Assembly: GCA_022825065.1 (NCBI GenBank) | Contig: JAJDYR010000009.1 | Span: 1 to 64,000 of the forward strand | Direction of reading: 5' to 3' | Origin: a bacterium | Lineage (GTDB): Bacteria; UBA8248 | DNA length: 64,000 nt | In this document: piece by piece, positions 1 through 9,880 of the stretch | Layout: each line of letters starts with the position of its first letter | Position numbering within the stretch: position 1 is the stretch's first letter | Made by a program: the position numbers and the translations under genes | The notes under the pieces: model-generated | Told to the model about the DNA's origin: nothing | Seen by the model: only the letters and a program-made list of their open reading frames with translations | The model's database searches: none

Positions 1-306
1 CTCATCGCCGCCTACCTGAACCTCCTCGCCGCCTACGGCGGTCTCGGCCTCATCTACCACGGCATCCGCACGATGGACAGGAACGCCGCCGCGCGCTCCG
101 CCGATTCGGAGCGCAAGCACCGTGAGGCGATGGCCAAGCACGACGAGTCCATGGCGGATATCCGCCGCAGGGAGGAAGATTCCAGACGCAGGCATGAAGA
201 GGCGATGGCCAGGCACGAGGAGTCGATGGCGTCTTTGCGCGAACTCATCGACGGGCAAACGGAAAGCCGCATGGCCCTGCGCGAACTCATCGAGCGAACC
301 AGATAG
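1..306 (+). CDS. Partial hypothetical membrane/coiled-coil protein (C-terminal end)
   Basis: An open frame enters from the left edge and stops with TAG at 304-306; about 101 residues are visible. Residues 1-22 (LIAAYLNLLAAYGGLGLIYH) look like the end of a membrane segment. A basic patch and a highly charged heptad-like region follow, containing two related units, HREAMAKHDESMADI and HEEAMARHEESMASL, which suggests a coiled coil. No conserved family is recognised. The true start lies outside the window; the internal ATG at 73 would cut off the hydrophobic part. Confidence 0.55.
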   Translation, partial: LIAAYLNLLAAYGGLGLIYHGIRTMDRNAAARSADSERKHREAMAKHDESMADIRRREEDSRRRHEEAMARHEESMASLRELIDGQTESRMALRELIERTR

Positions 307-654
307 CCGACCCCCCCTTGACAGGGGGACGAGAAAAGAAAAAGGCCCCCCTGTTAGGGGGGATTGGGGGGTTTCGGCAAGGCGGACCTCGGAAAAGCAA
401 CCCCCCCTACCCCCCCTTGACAGGGGGGCAAGAAAGAGCAAAACCCCTCCACCCCGAAGGCGCAAAACCCCCCTCAGCCCGGCGGAAGGGCGAGGCCTTT
501 TTTTACCCCCCTGTCAAGGGGGGGTAGGGGGGGTTGCCTTTCCGACCCGGCCTTTTTGCCTTCCAACGACGGGACGCATATATGCGTCCCCTACACCTCC
601 ACCTTAGAAATCGTGGTCTCGCCGGAATGACGAACAAAACCGCGCCGCCTCTTG

Positions 655-677
<23 letters not shown>
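307..677. other. Intergenic repeat-rich region between the partial gene and katG
   Basis: No gene is seen. The stretch holds a half copy of the C/G-rich palindromic element (about 308-372), a full copy (397-537), and toward the katG end the conserved tails of two other repeats: CCGGAATGACGAACAAAACCGC (split here as CCGGAATGACG plus AACAAAACCGC) and a GACAGG...CCTGTC palindrome. Short open frames here translate into low-complexity Pro/Gly runs and are repeat artefacts. Confidence 0.7.
397..537. repeat. MITE-like palindromic element, copy A
   Basis: Two near-perfect inverted termini, GCAACCCCCCCTACCCCCCC... and its reverse complement ending GGGGGGGTTGC, flank an internal part containing AAGAAAGAGCAAAACCCCTCC and GGAAGGGCGAGGCCTTTTT. 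The same termini and related internal segments recur at 3391-3507, 49464-49610 and 51189-51304. Within each terminus CCCCCCTTGACAGGGGGG is itself a short palindrome. No coding capacity. Confidence 0.8.
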
Positions 678-2999
<2,322 letters not shown>

Positions 3000-3246
3000 T
3001 CAATCCGCAGCCGGGAAGAGAGGGATGGTCCACCGCCGTCATTCCGGCAATCAATGCCGACCGAGGAGGGAGGGATTGCCCGGAATCCATTTTGACTTTT
3101 CACCGGGCAGGGCGGCACGACCTTGTCGTCGCGCGGCGTCGGGATGCGGAATCCAGAGAATTCGCCTTTCGTTTTCGTGTTCGATTCCGATCCTCCCCGC
3201 CCGGGAGTAAAAACGTCCGAACGAAGAGGCGAATAGGCAAAGGCGA

Positions 3247-3290
3247 AAATGGATTCCGGCTTTCGCCGGAATGACGAACAAAACCGCACT
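3247..3290. repeat. REP-like palindrome, ATTCCGGCTTTCGCCGGAAT type
   Basis: AAATGGATTCCGGC TTTC GCCGGAATGACG followed by AACAAAACCGC. The same core plus flanks occurs at 57610-57650; core copies occur at 51115-51146 and 57497-57530, and half copies near 615-655 and 3035-3095. It forms a stem of about 8 bp and resembles the very common intergenic REP sequences of proteobacteria. Confidence 0.75.
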
Positions 3291-3390
3291 GCCTTTTGCT
3301 AGGACATGTCTCGACCCAGGACAGGCACGGAGGCCTGTCCCTACGCCCCCCCTCCCCGGTCGGTTCGATTGCCCCCTCATTTGTTGAAAG

Positions 3391-3507
3391 GCAACCCCCC
3401 CTACCCCCCCTTGACAGGGGGGAAAGAAAGAGCAAAACCCCTCCACCGGCGGCGGAAGGGCGAGGCCTTTTTATACCCCCCTGACAAGGGGGGGTAGGGG
3501 GGGTTGC
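3391..3507. repeat. MITE-like palindromic element, copy B
   Basis: Same structure and orientation as copy A: GCAACCCCCCCTAC at the left, mirrored as GTAGGGGGGGTTGC at the right, with an internal AAGAAAGAGCAAAACCCCTCC and GGAAGGGCGAGGCCTTTTTATA. It is followed by TTGCTCCTTTGACA and TTTTCCAACAGC, a tail also seen after copy D. Confidence 0.8.
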
Positions 3508-3734
3508 CTGTATCCCCGAACAAGGAGGGTTGCTCCTTTGACACGGACTTTTCCAACAGCGCCCGGCCGGGCCGTCCGGCGGGGTTGTCCAGAAGCGGAT
3601 TCGGGGTCTGCGCGCGCGACGCCCGCCCCGCGGCCGGGGCCCGCCGCGGGCGCATTTGCGCGCATTCGCCGGCCGCGCGGTTTGGGGGGATTCCGGTATG
3701 ATGGCGGAGCCGATTCCTCCGCTCGGGGCGATGG

Positions 3735-3769
3735 AATTTCGATAAATTTCGATAAAATTAGATAAATTC
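3735..3769. repeat. AT-rich 10-bp tandem repeat upstream of the atp genes
   Basis: AATTTCGATA occurs twice in a row, then the variant AAATTAGATA, then a half unit AATTC. The 10-bp period matches one DNA helical turn. It sits about 200 bp upstream of the proposed atp promoter in an otherwise GC-rich gap. The role is unknown; candidates are curved DNA or a protein-binding array. Confidence 0.6.
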
Positions 3770-3964
3770 ACGGGGTTTTTCGGGAAATTTTTGGAAATGA
3801 CCGAGGGGAAATGCGGGCGGATGCGCGCGCGAAAACCGCCTCCGACGGCCGGATCCGGCCGCCGCCGCACCCGAGCGCGGGGGAATTCTGCCACGGCCCG
3901 CCGGGCCCGCGATACCGGCAAATGCGCGGAAATGCGTTTTTCCCGCAAAGACGCCCGGGTCGTC

Positions 3965-3993
3965 TTGACACCCTCGGGCCGTGTTGGTAGGTT
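3965..3993 (+). promoter_or_regulatory. Probable sigma-70 promoter of the atpZ-atpI-atpB-atpE genes
   Basis: A perfect TTGACA (3965-3970), a 17-nt spacer and TAGGTT (3988-3993) sit about 50 nt upstream of the first ATG at 4045. Confidence 0.6.
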
Positions 3994-4044
3994 CGCGCCC
4001 GTAAATTTCGTTGCCGCAACTTCTCGCCTGGGGGACAGAAGGGC

Positions 4045-4308
4045 ATGGCCTCCGATCCTTCTCCAGAGCCGGGGCGCGGACAACCAGCGAAGAAAACGGC
4101 CGGGGCGCGGAACCGGAAGATCCGCAGGGGTGTGCGGAACGTGCATCTCGCGACGCTGGGCTGGAACTTCGTGACCGCGCCGCTCGTAGGCGGCGGCATC
4201 GGGTATGTCATTGATTATTATGTCGATACGTATCCGTGGGCGATGGTGGCCGGGTTGTTTCTGGGTTTCGTTTCCGCTTTTGTCGATCTCATCAGAGGGG
4301 TCCGTTGA
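4045..4308 (+). CDS. AtpZ/AtpI-family F0F1-ATPase assembly protein
   Basis: 87 residues with a basic cytoplasmic N-terminus of about 35 residues and two predicted membrane helices (about 41-58 and 66-83), GWNFVTAPLVGGGIGYVIDYY and the following WAMVAGLFLGFVSAFVDLIR. This is the layout of the ATPase_gene1 (AtpZ) family, encoded at the head of many atp operons and linked to c-ring assembly or Mg2+ handling. It is directly followed by the next gene (TGAATG junction) and by atpB and atpE. Assignment rests on topology and position. Confidence 0.75.
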   Translation: MASDPSPEPGRGQPAKKTAGARNRKIRRGVRNVHLATLGWNFVTAPLVGGGIGYVIDYYVDTYPWAMVAGLFLGFVSAFVDLIRGVR

Positions 4309-4704
4309 ATGCGAAACCAAGACCCGCCGTCATTCATCCTCAGGAGCATCTCGAATTCCGGCTGGCTGATCCTTGCGGTCATGAGCCTGGCGGGAGTGGT
4401 TCTGAGGGACGTTTTGACGGGCGCCGGCGTGGCGGTCGGCGGCGCGTGCGCGCTTGGAAGTTTCCGGATGATGGATGTATACTTCGCGCGCCTTTTTCAA
4501 AAAAACATCAGCCGCCCGAAATGGTGGCATCACGTTTTATACGTTTTGAGGTTTTTCGCCCTCATGGGCGTCGTAGCGCTCGCGATAGGCTGGCTCCGGC
4601 TCCCCGTCGTGAGCGTGGTGATAGGGTTGGCCGTTCCGCCGTTGGCCATTTTCATTCACGGGGCCCGCAACGCCCTGCGAATACAAGGATCTACGAGAAC
4701 ATAG
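4309..4704 (+). CDS. ATP synthase subunit I-like membrane protein
   Basis: 131 residues with four hydrophobic segments (about 17-35, 37-52, 77-95 and 98-118), matching the ATP synthase I chain (AtpI) family. It begins at the base after the stop of the upstream gene and ends 3 bp before atpB, so it is co-transcribed. Family members assist c-ring assembly rather than catalysis. No catalytic motif is expected or seen. Confidence 0.75.
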   Translation: MRNQDPPSFILRSISNSGWLILAVMSLAGVVLRDVLTGAGVAVGGACALGSFRMMDVYFARLFQKNISRPKWWHHVLYVLRFFALMGVVALAIGWLRLPVVSVVIGLAVPPLAIFIHGARNALRIQGSTRT

Positions 4705-4707
4705 CAC

Positions 4708-5424
4708 ATGGAAAAATTTCATCCGTTCCTGTATTTCGACATCCCGGCGCTCTCCGGCTATCCGAACATCGTGTACAGCTGGGTGGTGATGGTGTTCCTC
4801 ATCACGAGCTCGTTGCTCATCACCAAAGCGCTGCAAAAGATACCCGTCGGCGGGCAAAACCTCTTCGAGGCGATTTTCGACGGGTTTTCCGCCTTCATGG
4901 AAGGCCCTCTCGGTGATGAGGGGCGACCCTTCTTCCCCCTCGTATTCACGCTGGGAACCTACATTTTCCTGTGCAACGTCATCGGAATCCTGCCGGGTTT
5001 CATGGCGCCGACGAGCAACCTGAACACCAACGTGGGTTGTGCGCTCACCGTGTTTTTCGCCACGCATTACGTGGGATTCAAGAGAAGCGGCATGGCGTAT
5101 CTCAAGCATTTTACGGGGCCCATCATGTGGCTGGCTCCTCTCATGATCCCCATCGAGATCATCTCGCATCTGAGCCGCCCACTTTCACTCTCTTTGCGCC
5201 TTTTCGGGAACATCACCGGCGAAGAACTGGTGCTCGGCGTTTTGATGCTGCTGTGCCTGCAGATTTTCCTGCCCGTTCCATGGGCGATGCAGATGTTTAT
5301 AATTTTCGGAAGTTTCATTCAGGCCTTTGTTTTCACACTCTTGACCATGATATATATCGCCGGGTCGCTTGAAGGGCACGATCACGACGAAGAGCATGGC
5401 CATGAGGCCGCCCACGCTCATTAA
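4708..5424 (+). CDS. atpB: ATP synthase F0 subunit a
   Basis: Integral membrane stator subunit that forms the ion half-channels next to the c-ring; 238 residues, five to six helices. The essential helix contains Arg164 in LSLRLFGNITGEE, the hallmark of the family. The C-terminus ends in a His/Asp/Glu-rich tail (GHDHDEEHGHEAAHAH), a local peculiarity. It lies between the atpI-like gene and atpE; the b, delta and F1 subunit genes are not in this window, so the F0 and F1 genes are split as in several deltaproteobacterial lineages. Confidence 0.96.
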   Translation: MEKFHPFLYFDIPALSGYPNIVYSWVVMVFLITSSLLITKALQKIPVGGQNLFEAIFDGFSAFMEGPLGDEGRPFFPLVFTLGTYIFLCNVIGILPGFMAPTSNLNTNVGCALTVFFATHYVGFKRSGMAYLKHFTGPIMWLAPLMIPIEIISHLSRPLSLSLRLFGNITGEELVLGVLMLLCLQIFLPVPWAMQMFIIFGSFIQAFVFTLLTMIYIAGSLEGHDHDEEHGHEAAHAH

Positions 5425-5470
5425 CAATAACGGTTCATGTAGGAATCACTTCAACAAGGAGAAGTAAGGG

Positions 5471-5791
5471 ATGAAACGTTTGGGGATAATCGGATTCGCG
5501 TTAGCCAGCTTCGTAGCCACGGCCACCAATGCCTTCGCCGCAGCAGCAGGTGACGCCGGAAGCGGTGAAGTTCTGAAATGGAGAATGATCTCCTCATCTT
5601 TCGCTCTGGCCATCGCCGCCGCAGCAGGCGCTTTCGCCCAGAGCAGGAGCATCGCCAGCGCGTTGGACGGTACGGCGCGCAACCCGGGCGCCGGCGGAGA
5701 TATTCGCGTGTCGATGATCATCGGTCTCGCCTTGATCGAGTCCCTCGTCATTTATACGTTCGTTATCTGCCTCATCATCATCCTCGGCTAG
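5471..5791 (+). CDS. atpE: ATP synthase F0 subunit c
   Basis: 106 residues: an N-terminal cleavable-looking segment (MKRLGIIGFALASFVATATNAFA; quoted here only to show the pattern K-R, hydrophobic core, A-x-A) followed by the two-helix hairpin. The polar loop is RNPGAGGDIR. The ion-carrying carboxylate is Glu90 in ALIESLVIY. Gln57 in helix 1, Ser91 and Tyr95 match positions that bind Na+ in the Ilyobacter c-ring, but the Thr position is Leu92. RBS AAGGAGAAGTAAGGG. Followed by a strong terminator. Confidence 0.93.
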   Translation: MKRLGIIGFALASFVATATNAFAAAAGDAGSGEVLKWRMISSSFALAIAAAAGAFAQSRSIASALDGTARNPGAGGDIRVSMIIGLALIESLVIYTFVICLIIILG

Positions 5792-5819
5792 ATAAACCAG
5801 CGTTCGCAAGACCCTGAGA

Positions 5820-5843
5820 GGGGGGCCGCTCGGCCCCCCTTTT
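5820..5843 (+). terminator. Rho-independent terminator after atpE
   Basis: GGGGGGCC, loop GCTC, GGCCCCCC, then TTTT. It lies 28 bp after the atpE stop and closes the four-gene atp unit. Confidence 0.85.
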
Positions 5844-6026
5844 GCATGACCCGACGTCGATTCCATGAATGCGAACCCGAAAGAAGTCCTTTGTGCGAAA
5901 CAGTTGATTTCATTTCTTTTTGTTGCTGCGCGACCCCCGCTTGCCCTGCGCATCAAAACGAATAAAATCTATTTTCGATAGCGAGACTCATGCTCGACCT
6001 CTAAACTGCGGGTGCGCGTTACATCC

Positions 6027-6668
6027 ATGTGGGAAAACACGAAAACAAAAATTCCCGAAGCGACCGTGAACCGATTGTCCACCTACGCCCGCATACTGGA
6101 TCAGGTGAAAAGTGAGGGAACCGAGCTCATCGCGTCCGCCGACCTGGCGCGGCAGTGTGGCTTCAAGCCCGCGCAAATCAGAAAGGACCTCGCCTATTTC
6201 GGTGAATTCGGCGTCCGCGGGAAGGGTTATTACATCAAGGAATTGAGGGAAAATCTAAAAAAAATCCTGGGCGTGACCCAAACATGGAAAGTCGTACTCG
6301 TTGGAGCGGGGAATCTCGGTTCGGCTCTGTTGGCGTATAAAGGTTTTCTCGCTCATGGCTTTGAAATCGACGCTGTCTTCGATAAATTCCCTGAAAAAAT
6401 ACCCCCTCACCGTATCGATTCTTTACCTGTTTTACCGATGTCGGATTTACATGAGGTCGTGAAAGAAAAGCAGATCAAGATCGGCATCATCGCGGTGCCG
6501 AGCAAAAACGCGCAAAACGTAGGGACGGCACTTGTGAATGCCGGTATTACGGGCATATTGAATTTCGCTCCCACGCAAATTCAGACGCCGCGACACGTGA
6601 AGGTAAAAAATGTAGATTTAGGCAGTGAACTGGAACACTTGTCATTTTACCTCTCCCAGAACACTTGA
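6027..6668 (+). CDS. rex: Redox-sensing transcriptional repressor Rex
   Basis: NADH/NAD+-sensing repressor of respiratory and fermentative genes; 213 residues. An N-terminal winged helix (about 10-75, with SADLARQCGFKPAQIRKDLAYFGEFGVRG-type recognition region) precedes a Rossmann domain starting at VVLVGAGNLGSALL (GxGxxG). The C-terminal helix that swaps in the dimer (LGSELEHLSFYL) is present. ATG 6027 is chosen; an in-frame GTG at 6012 is possible, and neither has a strong ribosome site. It may regulate the neighbouring atp genes, but I found no clear Rex operator near 5800-6030. Confidence 0.93.
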   Translation: MWENTKTKIPEATVNRLSTYARILDQVKSEGTELIASADLARQCGFKPAQIRKDLAYFGEFGVRGKGYYIKELRENLKKILGVTQTWKVVLVGAGNLGSALLAYKGFLAHGFEIDAVFDKFPEKIPPHRIDSLPVLPMSDLHEVVKEKQIKIGIIAVPSKNAQNVGTALVNAGITGILNFAPTQIQTPRHVKVKNVDLGSELEHLSFYLSQNT

Positions 6669-6683
6669 GGTGTTCGCAACCAT

Positions 6684-7430
6684 ATGAACGAACCACAAGC
6701 CTTCTATATCCTGGCCTTTGACACCTCGACCCCGAAAGGAAAGTGCTCGGTACTTTGCCCAAATGAAGCAGAGGGGGAGGTGCTTCTCTCAGAAGATATA
6801 CGCATTTCCAAGACGCTGTTGCCACAGGTAGAGCAACTCTTGATTTCAAGAAACATCGATACAAATATGATTCAGGCCATTGGAGTCTCCATCGGCCCGG
6901 GCACTTTTACCGGGCTACGCGTAGGACTCTCTTGTGCAAAAGGACTTTCATTGGGTTTGGGCTGTCCATTGTACGGTTTTTCCTCTTTAGAAGTCATGGC
7001 GATGGGCGCGCTGTTGAATGAAATTCGCACGGGCCGCTGCCTGCCCGATTATGTCCTCCCCTATCGAGACGCCAGGTATGGGGAGTTGTTTGCCGCGTTG
7101 TTTGAAGTATCCGGAAACCCGGAATTATCTCGGGGAATTCCCCTCACCCGTGCCCGTGAGGACGAAATCATCACTCCAGACGAGTTTCGCCCCCCGAAAG
7201 ACGGCAACACGCTACTCGCAGGGGAAAAAGAGAAATTGCCCGAAAGCCTCGTTCCCGAAGTTTCGAAAGGGCCAACCAGGCACCATGAGGTTGATTCCTC
7301 GGCCGTTGCAACCGCATGGCTTACCCAAAGAGCCCTCCAGACTCAAACACCTCCGCCTAACGCCAACATATCGCTGAATTATTGCCGAAAATCACAGGCG
7401 CAAACCAAATGGAGCGACCCACAGGGTTGA
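6684..7430 (+). CDS. tsaB: tRNA threonylcarbamoyladenosine biosynthesis protein TsaB
   Basis: Partner of TsaD in forming t6A37 on ANN-decoding tRNAs. 248 residues of the ASKHA fold: ILAFDTSTPKGKCSVL at the N-terminus and VSIGPGTFTGLRVGLSCAKGL at about 68-88 are diagnostic. The end (LNYCRKSQAQTKW) resembles the YLR-P-SQAE motif of the family. It starts 15 bp after rex. tsaD and tsaE are not in the window. Confidence 0.92.
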   Translation: MNEPQAFYILAFDTSTPKGKCSVLCPNEAEGEVLLSEDIRISKTLLPQVEQLLISRNIDTNMIQAIGVSIGPGTFTGLRVGLSCAKGLSLGLGCPLYGFSSLEVMAMGALLNEIRTGRCLPDYVLPYRDARYGELFAALFEVSGNPELSRGIPLTRAREDEIITPDEFRPPKDGNTLLAGEKEKLPESLVPEVSKGPTRHHEVDSSAVATAWLTQRALQTQTPPPNANISLNYCRKSQAQTKWSDPQG

Positions 7431-7537
7431 TCCCTGGCTCAACCTTTCGTACATTAATCGATTATTCACAGACACGATTACAACAATAAATGAGAACCTA
7501 AAATTTTCACCACGAATACCTGAAAGGAGACTTTTCA

Positions 7538-7744
7538 TTGGAAGCAACCGAAAAAGTGGAAGAAACTTTGAATCTGGACGATGAACTCACGAACCTGAAA
7601 AAAGAACACGCTGTTTTAGATGAAAAGATTCTCGCTCTTGAAAATATTCGCTTCCCTTCCCCCGAAGAGCAACAGCAGATAAAACTGCTTAAAAAAGAAA
7701 AGCTCGCTATCAAGACGCAACTGGAAACGATGGAGAATAATTGA
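7538..7744 (+). CDS. YdcH-like (DUF465) small coiled-coil protein
   Basis: 68 residues, nearly all helical and charged, with the DUF465 pattern LDDELTNLKKEHAVLDEKI...IRFPSPEEQQQIKLLKKEKLAIKTQL (shortened). It starts with TTG behind AAAGGAGA at about 8 nt spacing. Family members are widespread and poorly characterised. Confidence 0.75.
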   Translation: MEATEKVEETLNLDDELTNLKKEHAVLDEKILALENIRFPSPEEQQQIKLLKKEKLAIKTQLETMENN

Positions 7745-7809
7745 TAATCGGTATTTCGCCCGATGAAACAGGCTAGAGCATTGAAAGAGAAGATTTTACG
7801 TTTTCACTC

Positions 7810-7839
7810 TTGACCAAAACGAAAAAGGTGCAGTAATAT
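7810..7839 (+). promoter_or_regulatory. Promoter of the ilv cluster
   Basis: TTGACC (7810-7815), an 18-nt spacer and TAATAT (7834-7839), followed by about 240 nt of leader before ilvB. Confidence 0.7.
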
Positions 7840-7915
7840 CAAAGCGATTATTCAATTGTGCATGTCTTGGGTTTATTCAAAGTTTTGAAGCACGGGTAAC
7901 AAGGAAAACGGCCAT

Positions 7916-8005
7916 ATGGGTCCGGAAAAAATGTTGTGGGATAAGGAGTCTGGCGTAAGAAGGGGGCGGTGTGCCCCTGTGCGCCGTCCCCTGATTTCTT
8001 CTTAA
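7916..8005 (+). CDS. Possible leader peptide of the ilv attenuator
   Basis: A 29-codon frame with AAGGA 8-9 nt before its ATG, reading MGPEKMLWDKESGVRR and ending CAPVRRPLISS. It stops 5 bp before the terminator hairpin and overlaps an AAGAAGGGG/CCCC...CTTCTT stem. It has only scattered Val, Leu and Ile codons, unlike classic ilv leaders, so translation control is a hypothesis. Confidence 0.3.
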   Translation: MGPEKMLWDKESGVRRGRCAPVRRPLISS

Positions 8006-8010
8006 CGACC

Positions 8011-8033
8011 TGCCGGCATCATCCGGCATTTTT
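8011..8033 (+). terminator. Attenuator-like terminator upstream of ilvB
   Basis: TGCCGG, loop CATCAT, CCGGCA, then TTTTT. It lies between the promoter at 7810 and the ilvB start at 8084, so transcripts must pass it to express the cluster. Confidence 0.65.
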
Positions 8034-8083
8034 CGGATCAACTTTATTGCCAGAGTGAGAACAACTCGACTGGCTGAGAGGAA

Positions 8084-9868
8084 ATGGCCGTGGCGACCAA
8101 GGCGAAAAGCCAAACCGCAAAACAACCCACAAAACTGAAGCCGCAGAAAATATCCGGCGCTGAGATTGTCTACCGCAGCCTTGAGCGTGAGGGGGTAAAG
8201 TACGTTTTTGGACACCCGGGCGCCATTCTTCTGACGGTCTTGGATTTATTCCTTAAAAGAAGCAAAATCAAGCACTTGCTCATTCGGCACGAGCAGTGCG
8301 CCGCTCATATGGCGGAAGGCTACGCACGCGCCAGCGGTGAAGTCGGCGTATGCCTCACCACCTCCGGGCCTGGCGCCACGAACCTCATTACGGGCATCAC
8401 GGACGCCTACATGGATTCTATTCCCATCGTATGCTTCACTGGGCAAGTCGCCACCTCGATGGTGGGCAACGACGCCTTCCAGGAAGCCGACATTGTAGGC
8501 ATGACCAGAACCATTACCAAGCACAACTATCTGGTGAAAAGCACAGATGATCTTGCTGAAACCATTCAAGAGGCTTTCTACATTGCACGCACAGGCAGGC
8601 CCGGTCCGGTCCTGGTCGATCTCCCCAAGGATGTTCTCCTCGGCGATGGAGACTACCAGCTGCCGGAAAAAGTGGATCTGCGCGGCTACAAACCCACGAC
8701 CAAAGGCCATCCCAGGCAAATACAGCGCGTAGCCGAAGCCATCGAGAAATCCAAACAGCCCCTGCTCTATGTGGGTGGTGGTGCCATTCACGCGGAAGCG
8801 CATCCGGAAATCGTAAAACTCGCGGAAACTGCGGAAATTCCGGTCACATATACTCTTTTGGGGGCAGGAGCTTTCCCGAGCGCCCATGAACTCTCATTGG
8901 GTATGCTCGGTATGCACGGGACGGCATACGCCAACTATGCGACCATGGAGTGTGACCTGCTCATTGCCGTTGGTGCGAGATTCGATGATCGCGTCACCGG
9001 AAAGGTTTCGGAATTCGCAACACGGGCGAAAATCATTCATATCGACATAGACCCGACCGCCATCGGAAAGAACAAGACCGCGGATATACCGGTTGTCGGC
9101 GACGCCCGCCAGGTACTCGTTGAAGTCAACAAACTCATCAAGCCCCAGGAGCGTCCTTTGTGGAAAAAGCGGATCCAAAATTTGAGAACTGAATATCCGC
9201 TGACGTTCGACTCTCCGGAGGGGGCGCCGATCAAGCCGCAAGAGGCCATTGTCGCTTTGAGTGAGGAAGTGGGCGATAAGGCGATCATCACCACCGAAGT
9301 GGGACAACACCAGATGTGGGCCGCTCAATTTTACAATTTCACTTTCCCGCGCCAGTTCATTTCATCCGGTGGCCTTGGAACGATGGGCTTCGGCTTTCCT
9401 GCAGCCATCGGCGTGGCGCTTGCAAGGCCGGATAAGCTGGCCATCGACATTGCGGGAGACGGCAGTTTTCAGATGGTGATGCAAGAAATAGCCACAGCCG
9501 TTCAATACGACATTCCCGTAAAAGTGTTTCTGCTTAATAACGCCACGCTGGGCATGGTTCGTCAGTGGCAAGACTTGTTCATGGACCGACGATTTAGCGA
9601 AGTGGATTTCGAATCTTCGCCCGATTACGTCAAACTCGCGGAAGCATTCGGCGCCAGTGGTCGCCGGATTGTGGATAAAGACGACATCAGGCCCGCCATT
9701 CAGGAAATGATCAATACGCCGGGCCCCTTTATCTTGGACGTAATCGTCGACCCTGATGAATTGGTGTTCCCCATGGTACCCGCAGGCGGTGCGACAAAAG
9801 ACATGATCGTTCGGGACAGTCGCAAAAAGATTCTTCAAGGCAAACTCAGCGCATTGCCCGACAACTAG
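8084..9868 (+). CDS. ilvB: Acetolactate synthase large (catalytic) subunit, copy 1
   Basis: ThDP- and FAD-dependent condensation of two pyruvates, or pyruvate and 2-ketobutyrate, at the start of Val/Leu/Ile synthesis. 594 residues, including a basic N-terminal extension of about 22. The catalytic Glu70 lies in IRHEQCAAHMAEGYAR. Also present are FQEAD, LGMHGT, GARFDDRVTGK, the ThDP motif GDGSFQM...NN, and the 2-ketobutyrate-selective Trp in LGMVRQWQ. The first loop reads FGHPGA where the family usually has FGxPGG. Copy 2 follows after 12 bp. Both look catalytically complete. Confidence 0.95.
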   Translation: MAVATKAKSQTAKQPTKLKPQKISGAEIVYRSLEREGVKYVFGHPGAILLTVLDLFLKRSKIKHLLIRHEQCAAHMAEGYARASGEVGVCLTTSGPGATNLITGITDAYMDSIPIVCFTGQVATSMVGNDAFQEADIVGMTRTITKHNYLVKSTDDLAETIQEAFYIARTGRPGPVLVDLPKDVLLGDGDYQLPEKVDLRGYKPTTKGHPRQIQRVAEAIEKSKQPLLYVGGGAIHAEAHPEIVKLAETAEIPVTYTLLGAGAFPSAHELSLGMLGMHGTAYANYATMECDLLIAVGARFDDRVTGKVSEFATRAKIIHIDIDPTAIGKNKTADIPVVGDARQVLVEVNKLIKPQERPLWKKRIQNLRTEYPLTFDSPEGAPIKPQEAIVALSEEVGDKAIITTEVGQHQMWAAQFYNFTFPRQFISSGGLGTMGFGFPAAIGVALARPDKLAIDIAGDGSFQMVMQEIATAVQYDIPVKVFLLNNATLGMVRQWQDLFMDRRFSEVDFESSPDYVKLAEAFGASGRRIVDKDDIRPAIQEMINTPGPFILDVIVDPDELVFPMVPAGGATKDMIVRDSRKKILQGKLSALPDN

Positions 9869-9880
9869 GAGGTTTCATCC

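Larger units (their letters stand above)
7745..8083. other. Leader region of the ilv cluster
   Basis: This 339-bp gap contains a good promoter (7810-7839), a possible 29-codon leader frame (7916-8005), an imperfect long hairpin and a compact terminator hairpin (8011-8033), all before the first ilvB start. Nothing else is seen. Confidence 0.6.

Noticed and set aside
318-527. Short Pro/Gly-rich frames such as PPLPPLDRG
   Set aside because: These are translations of the palindromic element and recur with every copy.
3100-4320. 406-codon minus-strand frame over the katG-atp gap
   Set aside because: Runs through several repeats and the atpZ gene antisense; composition is repeat-derived.
5844-6026. 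Rex operator upstream of rex
   Set aside because: TTTGTGCGAAACAG is only a half match to TTGTGA-N6-TCACAA and no second arm was found.
7862-7888. Eight-codon frame MSWVYSKF as an ilv leader peptide
   Set aside because: No ribosome site and far from the terminator; the 7916 frame is better placed.
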